NCBI GenBank assembly: GCA_949130495.1
Contig: OX422220.1
Location: 123,689,810 to 123,753,809 of the forward strand
Reading direction: 5' to 3'
Length of the DNA: 64,000 nucleotides
Source of the DNA: Sambucus nigra
Lineage: Eukaryota; Streptophyta; Magnoliopsida; Dipsacales; Adoxaceae
The notes beneath the pieces are model-generated. The model was not told where the DNA came from. It did no database searches and saw only the letters and a program-made list of their open reading frames with translations. A program made the translations under genes and the position numbers. Positions 21,443-33,281 of this stretch are shown one piece after another. Numbering within the stretch: the stretch's first letter is position 1; each line of letters starts with the position of its first letter.

Positions 21443-22587
21443 GTGTGAATAATATATATAGTAAAGCAATACCAATAGTAATGCTATCATAGGAGTTTGC
21501 GCGATGTGGGTGAGTCCCCTGACTAGTGAATGCAAGGTGAGTATATTCCCTAGGCCATAACGTATGTGACTTAGGGGTGGGACTGTTATGGTATGGAGCG
21601 GACACTTTCGGTGGGAACTATGGCCGCCTCATATGCGTTCGGTGATAGCATTTATATCCAACATGTGTGTGAATGTTGAGATATGATACGTATATATAGT
21701 GCATAATTATATATGAAATATATATATATATATATATACATGGTGTGAAATGTATAGATAGTATAACTTGTGGAAATGACATATGATTTAAAGTGAGAAA
21801 TGATGCTTTATGAAAGTTAATGTGAATAATAACTCGTAGAAATGTACTAAATTCACTTGGGGTATAATAGTAGGCCATTTAGCATAAAATTCGGGACAAG
21901 GCTAGTTACGGGGAGCGTGGCTAAGTGTATTATGTATAATTCGTTAGACGTGCACATTAGTTGAGGGGTGAGGTATACTCAAGGGAGTGCGCGAAACTAA
22001 TTAAAATATGAAAAGCATTTGCATTTTATCTCTGGTATTTAAATTCAATTGCTAAATATTTTCAAATGTTTTGGTTCTAACCTTTACTATAAAATATTTT
22101 CAAAAACCTTTTAGGTGTCCTACCACAGGGGCCCCAGGCCTGATCCTTCCTACAGGGTGCGCCGCTGCAGCTTATGTGGATTGATGCGGGATCTTTGTGT
22201 ACACTCTTGTTTCATTCTATCTTTAGATCGAGACTTTCTCGAATGTACTATTGGGCTTGTACTTTTATATTCAGTCTTGGCATCTATCGGTATTCTTTTA
22301 TACTTGCACTTTGTGGATTGCTTGTAGTCGATGTTGCTCGACAAACTCTTGTACTTATTTTGTGGCATGTTTAGTTTCCTTCTTGTATTAGTTAGTTTGG
22401 TTTCCTAGTAAGTTGATTGGGTTGGATTTAGTTCATAAGATAAAATTTTACATCAGCATAATTTAAGACTAGGTTATTAGTAATTAAAAAGTATTTTAAC
22501 AGTGATGCTAAGAATGAACCATATGAAATTCCTGTTTAAATTGGTATAGAACTGATCACCCGATATTTTATTAAGCGGGGTGTCACA
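20128..22587 (+). repeat. Left LTR of plus-strand Tekay-like element
   Basis: Starts TGTAACACC and ends GGGGTGTCACA, directly followed by GAT and the primer-binding site. Contains (AT)n tracts at about 21405-21440 and 21718-21740. The first ~1.1 kb matches 26824-27955 with scattered differences. Confidence 0.75.
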
Positions 22588-22589
22588 GA

Positions 22590-22601
22590 TAGTATCAGAG
22601 C
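22590..22601 (+). other. tRNA-Met-type primer-binding site (one mismatch)
   Basis: TAGTATCAGAGC, three bases after the LTR end. Expected TGGTATCAGAGC; one G-to-A change. The same site type serves the Tekay (45627-45638) and gag-only copia (58116-58128) elements. Confidence 0.75.
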
Positions 22602-25401
22602 ATCAAGTTCTAGTGTCTTTAGGATCTGTGCGTCTTTTCACGTTTCAGCGTAGCGTTCTTTGATATAGAGACTTATTATAGGATTGTTATATTCCTTCAT
22701 GTATGATATTTACGTTCTCCTACTATATGGTATAGTTCATGTGATTCATATACGGGTTCGGTCGAACGTGATAGATCAAACATTATAGAATAACCAACGT
22801 GAGACGTTAGAAGGATTGCAGGAGGGAGGACTCAATAGAAGCCATGGGGTATTCTAGAAATAGTGACGCGATAGGAGTCACCATGATAATTGTTCGAATA
22901 TTTGAAGTTGGAGAAACCGTTGGGGTGCAGTAGTTGCCCCAAAAACCATTGGGAAGGACGATGGTGCAAAGACAGCAAGGGGTGAGAGTCGAAGAAAATT
23001 TTATTTCAGAAGAACAATCCGCTAGGATTTGAGGGAGGTGCGAAAGAGTGATTTACCAGTGGTTAGAGAACATCCAATTGGGATTACATGTAGGGGAGTG
23101 TAGTGTCACTCAAGTCAAAATTTTGGGCAAGGAAGTTTTCTCTTAGGAGCAGTATGGGGTTACGGGATCCAGTCACCACACCTATAGGGAGATATCATGA
23201 ATAACGAAGCATGTGGGGTGTGGATTACTATGAATACTCTCACTAGAGGTTAAATTGAGAGATGCGAGAAATTTCAGTAATCTTTCCAATAAGGGTCGGA
23301 CAGTGGCTGGATGGTAAGGAAATATGACAGGATTCGTAAACTTCATAACCAATGAGAGGGATACGAATAACGAGTAAGGTTTGTAAGTTGATAATAAATC
23401 CATGGGTAGGATATACAAGCATGTATATGAGATCTGGCTAGGATGACTGGTTCCATTGTCATCAAGGTTGTACATTTACATTAGTATCAATGCTCTGGAG
23501 AGAGGGGAGCTAAGGGAGTTAAAAAATCTATCAGAAGAGTAAGATTGGATTTTTAGTGCCAGTAAGGTTCCAAGGGAAGGAATACCCAGTAGAGGACCCG
23601 GATTAATGATCGAGATCAATGAAATCTCTACCGAGTGACGGTGGGTTTACTTAAGACCATCAAGGCCAGTAACCCGTCTTTTGGATTAGCGGATCCAAGG
23701 GGATATTTGGAGTAGCCTACAGGGTCAAGACTACCAGGTCTGTGAGAAGGACAACCTCAACATGGTCGATGGGGCCAGAGGAAGGAGAAAGGGGAAAGAC
23801 ACAGAAAGGTGTCTTATGTGTAAAAGAGTAGAAACACATCGGTGGATTTTGTCTGTAGCTAGTCAAGGTATAGGAGCCAGATGCCTAGTAAGAGCATCTG
23901 GTGGAAACGTTTTTGTTTTGGTTAGGACACGAGTGTATGTCTAATAACCGTTGAGCCGGAAGTGTTATGAGTAACTGAAACTATAAGTCTTATTCCAAGT
24001 TGATTAGGGTATGTTTTATGTGATACAAGCGGGTCATAATAATGTATCCATACTAGATTCACGTGAGAAATGGATTTAGTGGAAGTATAGTTAATATTAC
24101 TTGTATGTGTATTCTTACCACGAAGTATGGGGGTAATCTTCGGTTACACCTGAAAGAAATGGTGGGTACATTGAGACGATGTAGTTCTTGAGGACTAGCT
24201 CCTTTGAGAGGTGATAATTGAGGTATGGTTTTATCTGGGGTACGTACGGGTTCATAATGGCGGGCGATCATAGCAAGGCTTTCGTGTTTGTTGTTTCAGT
24301 TTCGGATGTATATTCTCTTGAGATGTCTCACCTGGAAGAGGGTTGAGCAATATTATAGTGGAAATATTGTGTGAAGTAGGATTCATAGTGTGCAGTTGTT
24401 TTGTTATGTTGGATCCCGGTGCGAAGGACTTTTACTGATGAAATTCAAGGGATGTAGGGTTGTCGTGGAGAGGAACATTTTAGCTCGTTATTAGTATTTA
24501 GCGTTGAGGTCTTAGTGAAAGTACGAGCGCAATGGTATATAAATCCTTTAGACACGCAGGAGTCCATGATAGACTTATGATTATAGGGGCAAGGTTTTAG
24601 AGTCCCAGGGGTATGCTTTCGGTTCTGTGGAAATCAAAGACCGACGATGCTGAGGAATTGTGCATTGGGGAAAAAGTTCTTTTGGGCTTTGCTAGGAAGT
24701 GTTATACGCATAAGCCTGGATAAAATGTCAAAAGTGTGGAGACGTCATCGGATTTTAGGTCATTGGATTTAATGATAATTAGTGAACGTGTGGAGAAAAT
24801 ACGTTGAGTGGAAAGTCACTAAGTGATGGGGCTAGTGGAGCCTGAAGGTGTTGGGAAAGAAATAATGTAAAGTTTTAGCAGCATAAGTTGCTATGTTATG
24901 CATATTGAGATGTGTTTTGTGTGATTTATTTTTGCCTCTTTTGCCATCGTATGTACCCTTAGGTATGGGACTAAGAGGGTATTTTGAGGATCTCACATCG
25001 ATAGTAAAGGTGGGGTAGTGCCACGGAGAACTGAATAGTGATGAGTAAAGTCATTAGAAATATTTGGAGGATATAACCACGTCGAGAAATGCGGAGGCCT
25101 GAATTGAGACAAATATAGTTACGTAAGTGATGATCGGAGGTTTATGCAATTATGCACGAGATATAGGGTGTATGCTCACCTTGGGAGGAGCTAGAGTCTG
25201 TGCAGATACTTAGCAAATTCGCGAAGAAGACGCAAAGGCGATGATGTTGGGTATATTTCGGAGGAATGGGAGTAAGTGGTCCCCCAAATTATGGAATAAT
25301 TAAGCATGGGTGTGTTTGGAAGTGATAGTGAGTGCACCACAGCCATGGTGTGCTATCACTAGGATTTATGAGTTAGACGGATATTAGTGGATGTTTTGGT
25401 C

Positions 25402-25439
<38 letters not shown>

Positions 25440-26085
25440 GTGGGATAGCGGGGATTTCTTGGTGTTAACCACGTGAGGATGGGGGTTACATGAAGAGGAT
25501 GGTTGCATGATACGAGAGATTTCTATTTTCGAGGATTAATGGAGTAATGTGGATGTTTTTCCAAGTTTTAACTGTGTAACTATAGTTGGGGCTATAGTGA
25601 ATGGCCATAGTAAGACTGAGTGTTAGCAGTACCATGGTATGAATTATCGTTGCTAGGTATCACTTGAGATAGGGGCTAGTGTATCTATACGGTAATATAT
25701 GATAAAATTTATTGCATGCTAATGTACTAATATTGTTAAAATTGAATTCCCGGATAGTAAGGACATCACTGATGTGATTCCGAGTGGTTGGACTTATTGT
25801 CGAGTGGGAAGATATAGCTCGAATTTTACTTCTCGCAAGGCAACTAGTGATGGTAAGGGCGTGAGAGTAGGTGTTGTCTTTTTACATAAGAGTGGATATG
25901 TATAATTTTATGCCGAGAGAGGGGTATTGGGAATGTTATAACTGTGGGATTAAAGTTATATTACGATTTAAGTGTTGGTAAAAGCCGAGTTTCATTTCGT
26001 GCGATTAAACACGGGTACAAGGTGTATGGGCGCCCTTGTTAATTGATCTGATTATTACCAATAATTCACAATTAGAAGTGGGGGA
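22602..26085 (+). pseudogene. Heavily decayed gypsy gag-pol internal region
   Basis: No long open frame. Near 24410 a VMLDPGAKDFY reading resembles the protease active-site region VLFDTGATHYF, and purine-rich relics of a polyprotein are suspected throughout. Otherwise too mutated to assign domains. A (TA)n microsatellite occupies about 25404-25437. Confidence 0.45.
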
Positions 26086-26823
26086 GGATGGGAGCAGTAC
26101 CTTCCTTTGGTGGAGTTTGGGTATAACAACTCGTAGCAATTTACTAGGCATGGCCCATTTGAGGCGTTATACGGTAGGCCTTGTCGCTCACTAGCTTGTT
26201 GGTTGGAGGTAGGGGACAACAAACTTTTAGGGCTAGAGATGATTCAGGATATGTCCGCTAAGATTGAGTTAATTTGGGGTCATATCCATATAGCCTAAGA
26301 TAGACAAAAGAGCTACTCGGATGCAAATCGGAAGCATGTAGAGTTAGAGATCGGAGATCAGGTGTTAGTGCGGGTATCCCCTATGAAAGAGGTGATGAGA
26401 TTTGACAAAAAGAGAAAGTTAGCACCAAGGTATGTGGTCCCTTTCCCCATCATTGAGAGAGCTGGACCGGTAGCGTATCGTTTGGGTTTGTACAATCATC
26501 TTCAGCGTATCCACGATGTATTTCATGTTACGTCATTGGAGAAATATTAGAGTAGTCCAAGGGCATTTTGGCATATTCCACTTGAGTAAACAGATTTGCA
26601 GCTCGATATTTCTTATGAGGAGAGGCCGGTAGCAATCTTAGATCGCAGTGAGGGCAAGTTACGATCAAAAGTAGTACTGCTTATTCGAGTTCAGTGGGGT
26701 CATCATAGTGTCGACGAGTCCACTTGGAAGCGTGAGGAGGATATCTAGGAACAGTATCCAGAGCTATTTACTGCACGTACGTCCGATTTTCGGGGACGAA
26801 ACTCCCTTGTAAGGGGGGAAGTA
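26086..26823 (+). pseudogene. Tekay-like integrase C-terminus and chromodomain relic
   Basis: The translation shows LPLVEFGYNNS, then FEALYGRPCRS and WLEVGDNKLLG (integrase core end). Next is the open block 26362-26550 with RVSPMKEVMRFDKKRKLAPRYV, a GPF-type PFPIIERAGPVAYRL, and HRIHDVFHVTSLEKY in family style. After a stop comes a chromodomain relic, RSKVVLLIRVQWGHHSVDESTWKRE. Chromodomains of this lineage are thought to direct integration to marked chromatin. Several stops, e.g. after LEKY and after EEDI. Ends just before the right LTR. Confidence 0.8.
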
Positions 26824-28339
26824 TGTAACACCTCGAAATTTCTGGGTTATTATTTTTTATTTAATTAATTCGGTAATTAGTAAATTCACTTGAGTCGTAA
26901 ATTAATGAGAATTAGTTAATGGGAATATTTAAAAGCGACTATATTTAAATAAGTTAACGGGTGAGAGTTAATTTTAGAAATTTATTCCGGATGACGATTT
27001 TAAGCGCGCAGTTGAGTCCAATGGGGTCTAAATAGCCCGAAACGAGTGGTTATATGCATATATTGGGTGTCGGGGCCTAATTAGACACATGTGAGCTCCA
27101 TATAGAGAGTATGGACCATTTTTATAAGGCCCATAGGCCCAAAAATGTGAATATGGTTTTTAACCCTAACTATGTAAGGGTTAGGCAACATTAAATCACA
27201 TTAGAATACTAAAAAGGGGAAAAAGCTTAAAGGGAGAGCCAAAGAGAAAATGAACTTGGGAATCTTGGAGAAATAGATTAAATTGCAATTCAGCACCTTC
27301 ATTCAAAGCTTTGGATCTTCATTTTGAGGCAAGTGGTTTAGATTGTATTTATTAAATTGCATCTATCTTTCCATACTAAAAGAGGTGAAATTCAATTAAA
27401 TTCTAGAGTTTGTTCTTAAGAAAATTGGAAATTCAATTAAATTCTAGAGTTTGTTCTTGAGAAAATTGGGGATTTTCTTTTAATGGGAGTTATAAATCTA
27501 TAGGGGTTTTGAGAATTGATGAAATTGATTATTGAATTGATGAAATTGTTAGGGCTAGATTTGTGATAACAATTTAGGATGAATCCTGAAAAGTTTTGAT
27601 GAAAAAATCTGTACAAAATTGAGATATTTACTATTCTAAAGCCCTGTAGAAAATCGCGTTTTATAACTTTTATTCTCTGATACATTTTCTCCAAAAACGG
27701 CTCCAAAATGCCTCAAAATGGCATTTTAAAAATCTGGGCAGATTCGTGGGGTAAATTGTAAGAAATATTTTTTTTGTTATGCTGTTGAAGTTGCCTAGAT
27801 TGATAGGTGTGACTAATTACCCTTGAATTAATTAGAGGATTAATTAAATTGGGGAGATTAAGGTTTGTGATTGAGTGATTGAAACCTTGTTAATTAAGTG
27901 GGAGAAATAATTATATGAAATTGAATATTGAATTCGAAATATTGAATTTCGGGCCTTGAGATATTGAATTGGAAAAATTGATGTACCGACCTTGCGATCT
28001 ATCGTGCTTAGCGGATTTTTAGATTATTGACTCTAGCTTAGGTGTTTTCCAGCCATGGTTATTCATTTGAGACATTTGTATAAGCATAAGACCGAGATTT
28101 ATTTATTTACATTATGTTGGGTTGTGATACTCGTTTTTTTATCAGACTTATCATGAACTTTATGTTGGTTTGGATTTATATATTTATTATGAAAATATTG
28201 ATTTAAAATACAATGATGGGCCTTTAATATAGAATTTATTTTACGCTAGTGATGAGAATAGTTTTAATTGATCGAAAAGCATCATCTTCGGCGTATCGTG
28301 CCTGGCTAACCAATACGTGAGAAAATAGGGGTTGTTACA
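26824..28339 (+). repeat. Right LTR of plus-strand Tekay-like element (chimeric 3' end)
   Basis: Starts TGTAACACCTCGAAATTT and follows the left LTR to about 27955. The remaining sequence ends AGGGGTTGTTACA and resembles, in inverted orientation, the fragment at 19605-19870 (shared ATCTTCGGCGTATC and ACGTGAGAAAAT). Confidence 0.65.
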
Positions 28340-29600
28340 TCGTCCATCGGCACTCGTATGCGATAAGTACCTCACCTCTTATCTAAGTGTAATACTAAAC
28401 GTATATCAACCCAAGTTCCAAATGTGAAAGAGTTATAATTATTCAATAATCAATATACGATGCATCTAGTATAATTCACGTACATAAGCTTATTGCCTAC
28501 ACCTGTATTTCCATTTCCCAGATTACCCCTGCTATACTACCCAGAAAAGTGGCATAACGTCTATTAGGCATTTTACGTAACATTAGGTTCATTGTTTCTT
28601 GACTAAGTTATTAGATTAAGTATTTTATCTCAATTAATATATATACAACACATAAATGCATCTACCTTTTGTGTCTCGTTCGTGTTCTATCAATAAGTTC
28701 GAAGGATTCCCTCATTCAAATAGAAATCACAAAACACATACAATTAGGGTAACCCCTACACGATATACTATTGCACGGTCCATACCCCAACGGTGACAAT
28801 GGATCCCAGTATCTATAGTTATCTCTCATAAGTGGCACTGCCACGTAGTACCTAAATTAATTACCTACACAACGCCTAGTCCACATATGCCAACGCATTC
28901 TACGATCTCGAAACTCACGTAACTCCAACCGATAGGACGTTCCCGAACATATGTATGTCCACATAAATAAATACATACATACATATTTTTACCACAAAAT
29001 ATTTATATGTAATTAATCCTATAATTACCCCCCAAAAGTCCCCTTTAATCTCCTATTAAAATTTCCACTTTAAGAATTAACTGTTTAGTTAATTGTCAAA
29101 TTTCATTTATAAAATAGTGACACAAATTCATTTTTAATAAATTATCAACTCACTTGGATAATCTCCCACATACTCGCTTGAGTTCATAAAAATCACTTGG
29201 ACATTTTTTCGGTCCTACCTTAACTTGGGCCTAAATGCCGAATCGAATTGTCTCTAGGGGCGAATCTGTTCACACCATGACAAATCATCTCACTTTGCAG
29301 CCAAATCGATCTGCGACTGGGTAGTAGCCCAAACCTATTACAATCTTCCATACGGGATTCGTTCCCCCAAACCAAATTCCCATCTAAATGCCTTACCCAT
29401 TATATCACAATAAACTTAGGCTCTTCATGACCCAATAACACAATTTAGATTTGTTAATTAATCCAGTTAACCTAAAATTACCCTCTCAAATCCCATAATT
29501 TTAGTCCAATATCATAGTCTATCTAACACAGTTTTTTTCCATATTCCAACTTAATCGTTTTCACATTTAAGGCTCTACACATTTTACAAATCCATTTTCT
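28340..29600 (-). repeat. Putative continuation of the minus-oriented LTR fragment
   Basis: Noncoding sequence with the style of a Tekay-type LTR read in reverse (AGTACCTCACCTCTTAT, GTGGCACTGCCACGTAGTACC). I infer that it continues the fragment broken at 20127, because no other boundary is visible. No gene seen. Confidence 0.3.
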
Positions 29601-30618
29601 TTCCAGATTCCCATTTTAGCATTAATAAACTATTTTAATCATTTAAATATTTTAAATTTTACAATAAACTATTTTAATATTTAGCATTAATAAATTTTGA
29701 AATGAAAAAAACATTTAGCATTTTAAACATTAATAAATATTGAAGTTAAAAAAAACATAAAGCAAGAATTTGTTATTGACATTGTTGATGTACATTTAGC
29801 ATTAATAAAAATTGAACTGAAAAAAAACATTTAGCATTTTAAACATTAATAAATATTGAACTGAAAAAAAAGCTACCTTGTCGTCAACGCTGTTGTTTTG
29901 TTGCCGGAGAGAGAGCTCGTCGGAGGGAGGGAAAAGAAGAGGGGGAGAGGACAGGGGAAATAGGGGGGATAGCTGAGTGAGAAGGGAGTGAGGAAAGAAG
30001 AGAAAAAATAGGTTTTTTAAAGTAGAATGCGCATGTAGCTGCGTAGGAATTCGAATAAAGTTTGTTTTATTACAAGTTCGCTCCTAAGCTTTTGAAATGG
30101 CATAAAACTCAATGTCTTTCAATATGAAAAATTATACAAGGGTCCAAAAAAATTAACATGTATCTTAGAAAAAATTTCAAAAATTTAGACTGCGTGGCTG
30201 CCCACCCTCGGGACCCCCTAGGTACGCCCCTGATTTGAGAAAAGGGATTCATGTTCATTAGGTTGTATATGCATGTTGTGATGACAAATAATTTTTTACC
30301 CCAAAAGATTTTCGTGGGGAAGAAAATGTTTAAAATGTGTCTAACCATCTTGTACTGTAGCGTGAGTTGAGCAAAAAAATTTGATAAATAATATTATCAA
30401 ACATAAAGAACTAAAAATAAAAAATAAAATCTTATTTGTCTAAACTATCAAACCCACTATAACATTCCTAATTATTGTGTAAGAGATACTTATATGTTTA
30501 TATTCTTAATAAGATATTTTTGTAGCATACTAATTTAAAATTAGAGTGAAATATATGTGTCTAAGACAATCACATATTATTTATAATTTTAATATTTATT
30601 CACCTTTTGTTTAATCAA
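29600..30618. repeat. Duplicated segment, copy B, left part, with internal tandem units
   Basis: Homologous to 14640-15512. Its left end carries three imperfect copies of a unit containing AACATTTAGCATTTTAAACA and TTAATAAATATTGAA, at about 29708, 29791 and 29826. A purine-rich block (GGAGGGAGGGAAAAGAAGAG) follows at 29920-29945. The segment stops at CAA (30616-30618), the target duplication of the CACTA element, and resumes at 50704. Confidence 0.8.
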
Positions 30619-30630
30619 CACTACACCAAA
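30619..30630 (+). repeat. CACTA left terminal inverted repeat
   Basis: CACTACACCAAA, preceded by target duplication CAA (30616-30618). Confidence 0.92.
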
Positions 30631-30638
30631 TATGCCGA

Positions 30639-30935
30639 ATTTTCATGGTCATTGACCTTGACAAGTTCAACTTGTCAAGGTTAATGACCGTGACAATTCT
30701 GGGCGAGACAAAAAATTTTGTCACGGTCATTGACCGTGACAAGTTCATTAGAATTGTCACGGCCGTGTCACGGGCCTTGACCGCGACAAGTTTTGTCACG
30801 GTCAAGGGCTGTGACAAGCCCGTGACATTATTTAAAAAATTATCACGGTTATTGACTGTGACAAGTCCGTGATAACTTTCTTTGTCACGGACTTGTCACG
30901 ATCAATAACCATGACAATTCTGGGCAGAATTGAAA
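30639..30935. repeat. CACTA left subterminal repeat array
   Basis: By eye, about 17 copies in both orientations of a TTGTCACGG / CCGTGACAA motif, several forming back-to-back palindromes such as GTCACGGTCATTGACCGTGAC at about 30720. In En/Spm such subterminal motifs are binding sites for TnpA. No coding. Confidence 0.88.
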
Positions 30936-31129
30936 AACAATCTGCTGGGCAGTATGACCACTGCCACTGCCCAGCAGTATATTTGTACCTGTTATATCAA
31001 CGTTGTACCTGTTCAAACATCATATATCCAAATAAAATAGAGATAATGTAAATATACATTCAAAATAGAGACAATATGCATCACAATATAATTCAAATGT
31101 ACCAACTTAAAAACAATTTAATTCAAATA

Positions 31130-32771
31130 ATGTCACTCCATGTCTTGGGTAAGGTTAAATTCGAGGAGGTGAGTAGGCCACACGATATACGAATTGACAC
31201 ACCCACTGATACACATCGTGCTGCATTGTTTGTGCAACCACAACGGGGAGTTCTCCTTCCTGGGTATCACATGCGTGACGAGTACCTTAGACTCGATGTC
31301 TTGAAGCTCACGTCCATGAATTAGTCCACCCTGGACGATATTCGGGTCCCTCAACCCTCACCCAATCCGCTGGACATCAAATATGTCCAGTATAAACATG
31401 CTCGGCCAACCAAGTGTCGACATCGGTCGGTCGAAGGGAGCCAAATAGGGAAGTGGATGATCAAAGTCCACACGTGTCGGCGATGAAGCAGCAAGGTCCA
31501 CATCCTCGTCATCCTGCACCTCCTCCTCCCGCACCTCCTCCTCTGCCACCTTCTCCTTCCCTATCCCCTTGCGTCTTCCGTTGCCCAACGAATGCTTCAT
31601 GAATGAGAACATATCTTGGACCGTTGCCTTCAAATAGGACAGCTTCGTGACATGCGAGTCCACCGTTCGAGCCAACCCGCGAGATCACCCCCTTGTCCTC
31701 CCCTTGCGATCAGAGACAAGAACTTGGCTGAGTGCGTTTGTGGATAAAGATGACTTATCGGCATCAGACTGCGACTCATGCACTTCCTTAAGCTTTGTCT
31801 GAAACGATAAAAAGCACATCATTAGTAAAATAAGTAAATTAAAAAATTATAACGTAATTAACAAAAAGTAAATTGTCGGATTACTTACAATCGTTGCCGC
31901 AACGCTCGGGGACACCTCCTTATCCTTCCCCTTCTTCGTCCGAAGAGCCACATAAGTATCGAGCCTATGTGGCCTACCCCCAGGGCCACTCCCTATCCCC
32001 TGAAATAAAATAAAGTAAAATTAGTATCGACCCTGCAAAGTAAAATAATGCAGAATAATATATTTCTATAGTTATAGAAAAATTAAATCTTATCATCATC
32101 CTATGCTCCACCTCGACGTAAGAAGTTCGGCCGGAGTAATGTATGTCCGTCTTTTTTGCCCGGTTTTCCCTCCCCAATTGGCGAGATGCCAATTGTCGCT
32201 CCCTGATCTCATTGTCAACGAACTTTTGCTTTTGTGCCAATAAGATCGGCTCCTTCGGTGGGAGGGATTCATGCCTTTGGATAATGAACTCTCGTGTCTT
32301 CCCAAAGTACCGGGTCCGCATATTTTTCTTCCACGTCTTGAGTTTCTCCCTCAACTGCTCCAAGACGGAATCGCGTAGCTTTCGATCCAGGCTGAATTGT
32401 TCCTGTCCAACAAATACAATGTTAGTTGTAAATAAATATAAAATGAAATTGAAATCGAAATCGAAATTGAAATATTCATATGAATATAAATATAAATATA
32501 AATACATTACCTGTAGTGCCCCCCAAACAGCTAACTTGAGCTCATATGGCACCTCCTTACAACTAATGTACCCTGGGCCGATAATCATCTTTACCAGCTC
32601 GAGGGATCTCGCTAATAGCCCCGACTTGTTCTCGATGGCCATCCCCAATTTTCCATATTCGGGGAGCCTAGGGGCCGAGGAGCCCTCGTCGCCTCCGCTA
32701 CCAGCGAGCCTAGACGACATCATCATAAAAAGCATCATCGTCCTCACCTTAATACCTGAAGGAGACTTTTG
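31130..32771 (-). pseudogene. CACTA TnpA/TNP1-like gene (plant transposase, En/Spm type), probably partial
   Basis: Minus-strand multi-exon relic. An exon starts at 32771 after a TTTTTTTACAG acceptor and ends at 32511 (SPSGIKVRTMM, SSRLAGSGGDEGSSAPRLPEYG, then VPYELKLAVWGALQ). A 108-bp intron follows at 32510-32403 (GTAATG...GGACAG). The next exon carries EQFSLDRKLRDSVLEQLREKLKTWKK, MRTRYFGKTREF and NRAKKTDIHYSGRTSY, resembling the Ptta/En/Spm plant transposase domain (PF03004). Further donor/acceptor pairs (GTAAGT near 31888, TTTCAG near 31801) lead to an acidic C-terminal block at 31675-31358. The family protein binds subterminal repeats. Upstream exons are not identified; integrity unknown. 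The long plus-strand frame over 32143-32811 is its shadow. Confidence 0.6.
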
Positions 32772-33129
32772 CTGTAAAAAAATGTTATTAGTAAATATCA
32801 AAATGAATTAAAAGAAGATATGCAAATATGTACAATTACTACAAATAAAAATGATTTTTTACTGTCAAACACTTGAATTCTGAATTCCAAAACAACAGCA
32901 TCTACCTCATAATATGTACAATTACTAAAAATATGAAACATCCCCACCCCCATTGCTACTGCCCACACACACGCACACTACTCAAGAGTGAAAATGATAA
33001 AGTGCAAGTCTATTAAAAGCATTAAAAATGGATGTTTCGGTACAAATTGTAATATTTATTACAAATTCAAAAATTGTTTAAAATTCGGGTTATCATAAAA
33101 AATGAATTGATATTCGGTAGGAGCAACTA
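32772..33129 (-). other. CACTA intergenic or intronic sequence
   Basis: AT-rich, with no domain seen. It lies between the TnpA-like relic and the large-transposase C-terminus. Confidence 0.4.
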
Positions 33130-33281
33130 AGTCTTCCACACTACTATTTAGACTTTATGGCGCCTGTTGGACAATTGACCACGGCTCATGGTTGATATAC
33201 TACGAGGAAAACACATGGTTAATCTTTTGAAATGCACAAACAAACGGCTCATCGCTCACGTGGTCGTTGCTCTTCAACTTG
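33130..33281 (-). pseudogene. CACTA large transposase (TnpD/TNP2-type) C-terminal end, distal part
   Basis: The minus-strand reading gives DEPFVCAFQKINHVFSS, then YINHEPWSIVQQAP. This resembles the end of CACTA large transposases (EPF..A.Q..QVFYV, then a Trp-containing VV..KPR segment). It has in-frame stops. The Tekay gypsy has separated it from its upstream part at 48786-49118; the break lies exactly at the GACAA target site. Confidence 0.6.

Larger units (their letters stand above)
20128..28339 (+). mobile_element. Decayed Tekay-like Ty3/gypsy element, plus strand
   Basis: Two copies of an LTR starting TGTAACACCT(T/C)GAAATTT, at 20128 and 26824, bracket an internal region that begins with a primer-binding site (22590-22601) and ends with integrase and chromodomain residues. 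The coding region is almost wholly decayed. Its integrase C-terminus closely resembles that of the nested Tekay at 41077-41352, so both belong to the same lineage although they lie on opposite strands. The right LTR is shorter (1516 versus 2460 bp) and its last ~380 bp do not match the left LTR. No target-site duplication was found (CTATC at left, TCGTC at right). Confidence 0.75.

Noticed and set aside
20123..28344. Target-site duplication for the plus-strand gypsy
   Set aside because: CTATC and TCGTC match at only two of five positions, so no duplication is claimed.
32143..32811. Long plus-strand frame (222 codons)
   Set aside because: It lies opposite the TnpA-like exons and their intron; the minus strand has splice sites and family motifs, so the plus frame is a shadow.
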